Shown here piece by piece: positions 5,029 to 6,437 of a stretch of 6,437 bases of DNA. This DNA is from an uncultured Stomatobaculum sp. Its GTDB lineage: Bacteria > Bacillota > Clostridia > Lachnospirales > Lachnospiraceae. A program made the position numbers and the translations under genes. The notes beneath the pieces are model-generated. The model saw only the letters and a list, made by a program, of their open reading frames with translations, was not told the origin of the DNA and did not search any database. Position 1 is the first letter of the stretch; every line of letters starts with the position of its first letter. The stretch covers positions 1 to 6,437 of the forward strand of contig CALLVJ010000099.1 in assembly GCA_938010625.1 (NCBI GenBank), written 5' to 3'.

Positions 5029-6015
5029 TTATTTTTTGCTGTTTTTCTTTCTCTCTGCATAGCCATTTAGATAGTACAGAGCCGCCCAGCAGGCATCGTG
5101 AGAAGCTGTCTGGAGACTGTTGCTCTCAGGATAGATTTCCACAAAATCAAATCCCTTTGCACCGGCCAGTCCAGCCTCATGAAGCATCATGCAGAGTTCA
5201 TAGGAAGTCAGTCCGCACATATCCTGCGGTCCCTGTGTCATGCTGGAAGCATCCAGTGCATCCGCGCAAATTGTGACATAGACATACTCCGTATCCTGAA
5301 ATGCAAGCGCAATGGCCTTGTCAATGCTTGCCTTCCACCCATTTTCCTTAATTTCCCTTCCAAGAATGACATTTGCGCCGAACTTCCGCGCATTGTTAAA
5401 CTCCTCCTGATGATTTCTCGGGCCGCGAATGCCAATGTGGACAATCTTGGAGGGATCCATGTTGGGATCCTTATAGAGCTGATAAAACGGCGAACAACGG
5501 GCGTAAAGATCATCTCCAAAATTCGCATAGTTATCCAGATGCGCATCAAAATGTAAAATCCCCACCTTCTTGGGGTGACGCTTTGCAATTTCACTGACAA
5601 TCGGATATGCAATTCCGTGATCTCCGCCAAAGGTAACCGGCACTGCCCCTGCATTGAGAACTGTTGCGATCCTATCCCGAATCTGCTGGAATGTAAACTC
5701 ATAATTGCCGTTCTGGCAGGCGACATCTCCGAAATCTGCTCCCTTTAGATATGCAAACGAGTCGATGCCAAAGTCCGGCAGAAACCCCGTATAGCGGATG
5801 GAGACAGCGCGAATTGACTTAGGTCCCTCCGTCGTCGAGGAATACCCTCCAATCGTGCAGCCGCCTTCCCACGGCACCCCATTGATTACCACATCCATTC
5901 CTGCAAGATCCTCCTTGCACTCTGCGACAGGAAGATTCAGCCAGGACGGGACGCCGCTGTAAATATTGTTCGGCAAAAACTTCGGATCATAGATGGTCGG
6001 TTTACTGTATTTCAT
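5029..6015 (-). CDS. Arginase/agmatinase-family ureohydrolase with a variant metal site
   Basis: The 328-residue protein has the length and motifs of the ureohydrolase superfamily, whose members use a two-metal (usually manganese) site to hydrolyse guanidino or formimino groups. Motif 1 is GGDHGI (130-135, ligand His133; Ser is more usual than Gly after the His). Motif 2 is HFDAHLD (155-161, ligands Asp157, His159, Asp161). Motif 3 reads TICADALDA (248-256) where SxDxDxxDP is expected, so the first Asp, which bridges both metals in arginase, is Cys250; the second, Asp252, is kept. Glu293 in DFVEIYP matches the conserved late Glu. Agmatine, arginine, formiminoglutamate, guanidine or a peptide substrate cannot be told apart here, so no gene symbol is given. 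ATG 6013-6015 is preceded by AAAGGAGG at ideal spacing. The gene follows the NRAMP-like gene by 67 bases, suggesting the transporter supplies its metal or its substrate side. Confidence 0.88.
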   Translation of the reverse strand: MKYSKPTIYDPKFLPNNIYSGVPSWLNLPVAECKEDLAGMDVVINGVPWEGGCTIGGYSSTTEGPKSIRAVSIRYTGFLPDFGIDSFAYLKGADFGDVACQNGNYEFTFQQIRDRIATVLNAGAVPVTFGGDHGIAYPIVSEIAKRHPKKVGILHFDAHLDNYANFGDDLYARCSPFYQLYKDPNMDPSKIVHIGIRGPRNHQEEFNNARKFGANVILGREIKENGWKASIDKAIALAFQDTEYVYVTICADALDASSMTQGPQDMCGLTSYELCMMLHEAGLAGAKGFDFVEIYPESNSLQTASHDACWAALYYLNGYAERKKNSKK

Positions 6016-6021
6016 AGAATA

Positions 6022-6029
6022 CCTCCTTT
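6022..6029 (-). promoter_or_regulatory. Strong ribosome binding site of the ureohydrolase gene
   Basis: AAAGGAGG on the minus strand lies six bases before the ATG at 6013-6015, the strongest and best placed site in this operon. It fixes the start and suggests high translation. Confidence 0.8.
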
Positions 6030-6063
6030 GTATTTTTCAAGCTCATCTCTATCGCTTCTCTTG

Positions 6064-6084
6064 GAACATTGCTCTGCAATATTC
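6064..6084 (-). ncRNA. Small hairpin over the NRAMP-like stop codon
   Basis: Arms 6064-6072 and 6076-6084 form nine pairs around a 3-base loop (AGA in the leftward transcript). The one mismatch on the plus strand (C6067 with A6081) is a G-U pair in minus-strand RNA. The stem includes two bases of the TGA stop of the upstream gene. No T-run follows, so it does not look like a terminator. It could tune readthrough or message stability between the two genes. Confidence 0.35.
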
Positions 6085-6437
6085 AGGAGAATACGCCGAG
6101 GAAACTGCTTACGCCAAGAATCAGCGAGATTGCAAAGATTGCAATCCCCAGAATTGTGGTGACCGGTCCATTCTTATATTTTCCCATAATCTTTTCGCGG
6201 CAGGTGAGATAAACTGTAACACCCACAACGACCGGAAGAACAATGCCGTTTACAGCCTGCGCTGTCATAATCAGACCGAGCGGATTGCTTCCCAATGCCG
6301 CAATCACAATTCCTGTGAGCAGAACCGCTGCATTTGTGATGGTATAGCGCTTGTCAGAAGTATCTGTCTTCCAGCCGAAAAGACCTGCGAGAACATAGGA
6401 CACACCCATTGGCGTGCAGACAGCGCTGGAAACACCT
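6083..6437 (-). CDS. NRAMP-like divalent metal transporter, C-terminal part (partial, runs off right edge)
   Basis: About 117 codons are visible, open to the window edge (reading GVSSAVCTP before the first internal Met at 6407-6409). The piece fits the last membrane helices of the NRAMP family: a segment around PMGVSYVLAGLFGW, then DKRYTITNAAVLLTGIVIA, then LGLIMTAQAVNGIVLPVVVG with the family-typical 'AQALNG-LP' pattern, then a basic loop CREKIMGKYKNG, and a final helix before the stop. NRAMP proteins are proton-coupled importers of manganese, iron or related ions. The metal-binding motifs in helices 1 and 6 lie outside the window, so substrate cannot be judged, and branches that carry magnesium or have no known metal cannot be excluded. 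It is the first visible gene of the ureohydrolase operon. Confidence 0.82.
   Translation of the reverse strand, partial: GVSSAVCTPMGVSYVLAGLFGWKTDTSDKRYTITNAAVLLTGIVIAALGSNPLGLIMTAQAVNGIVLPVVVGVTVYLTCREKIMGKYKNGPVTTILGIAIFAISLILGVSSFLGVFS

Overview
This window holds genes that all read on the minus strand. Family content suggests a Gram-positive anaerobe of the Firmicutes, most likely a Clostridia/Lachnospiraceae-type genome. This is an inference from the strong AGGAGG-type ribosome binding sites, a CmpB-type membrane protein typical of Firmicutes, and the general style of the proteins. No marker gene fixes the taxon.

In transcription order (right to left), the first block is a probable operon. 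It has the C-terminal end of an NRAMP-like divalent-metal transporter (cut by the window edge), an arginase/agmatinase-family ureohydrolase, and, after a 192-base gap with a strong RNA hairpin, a LanC-like protein. A bidirectional intrinsic terminator closes the block at 3364-3403. Two oddities stand out. The ureohydrolase has Cys in place of the first Asp of its third metal motif. The LanC-like protein has a Cys-Cys-Gly zinc motif instead of Cys-His-Gly. A short stretch between the LanC-like stop codon and the terminator resembles the 3' end of a tRNA-Pro gene, as an integration scar would.

The second block starts at a clear promoter (TTGCAT, 17 bases, TATCAT) with operator-like TTAGTTA repeats. 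It encodes a TroA/ZnuA-class metal-binding lipoprotein. Its next gene should be the transporter ATPase, and that ORF does begin as an ABC ATPase, overlapping the lipoprotein gene in the usual way. At the first Gly of Walker A, however, it switches in frame to the C-terminal ~208 residues of an Lhr-like DEAD/DEAH helicase. The nucleotide-binding machinery, the permease and the helicase motor are all missing, so the lipoprotein looks orphaned here. A deletion or rearrangement (or an assembly chimera) is the simplest reading.

The third block starts with a short reading-frame remnant that may be the tail of a LexA/S24-type protein. It is followed by a 437-residue CmpB-type membrane protein with two related halves, and then by the first eleven codons of another membrane or secreted protein running off the left edge. 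Metal handling is the recurring theme: an NRAMP-like transporter, a metalloenzyme, a zinc-site LanC-like protein and a metal-binding lipoprotein.
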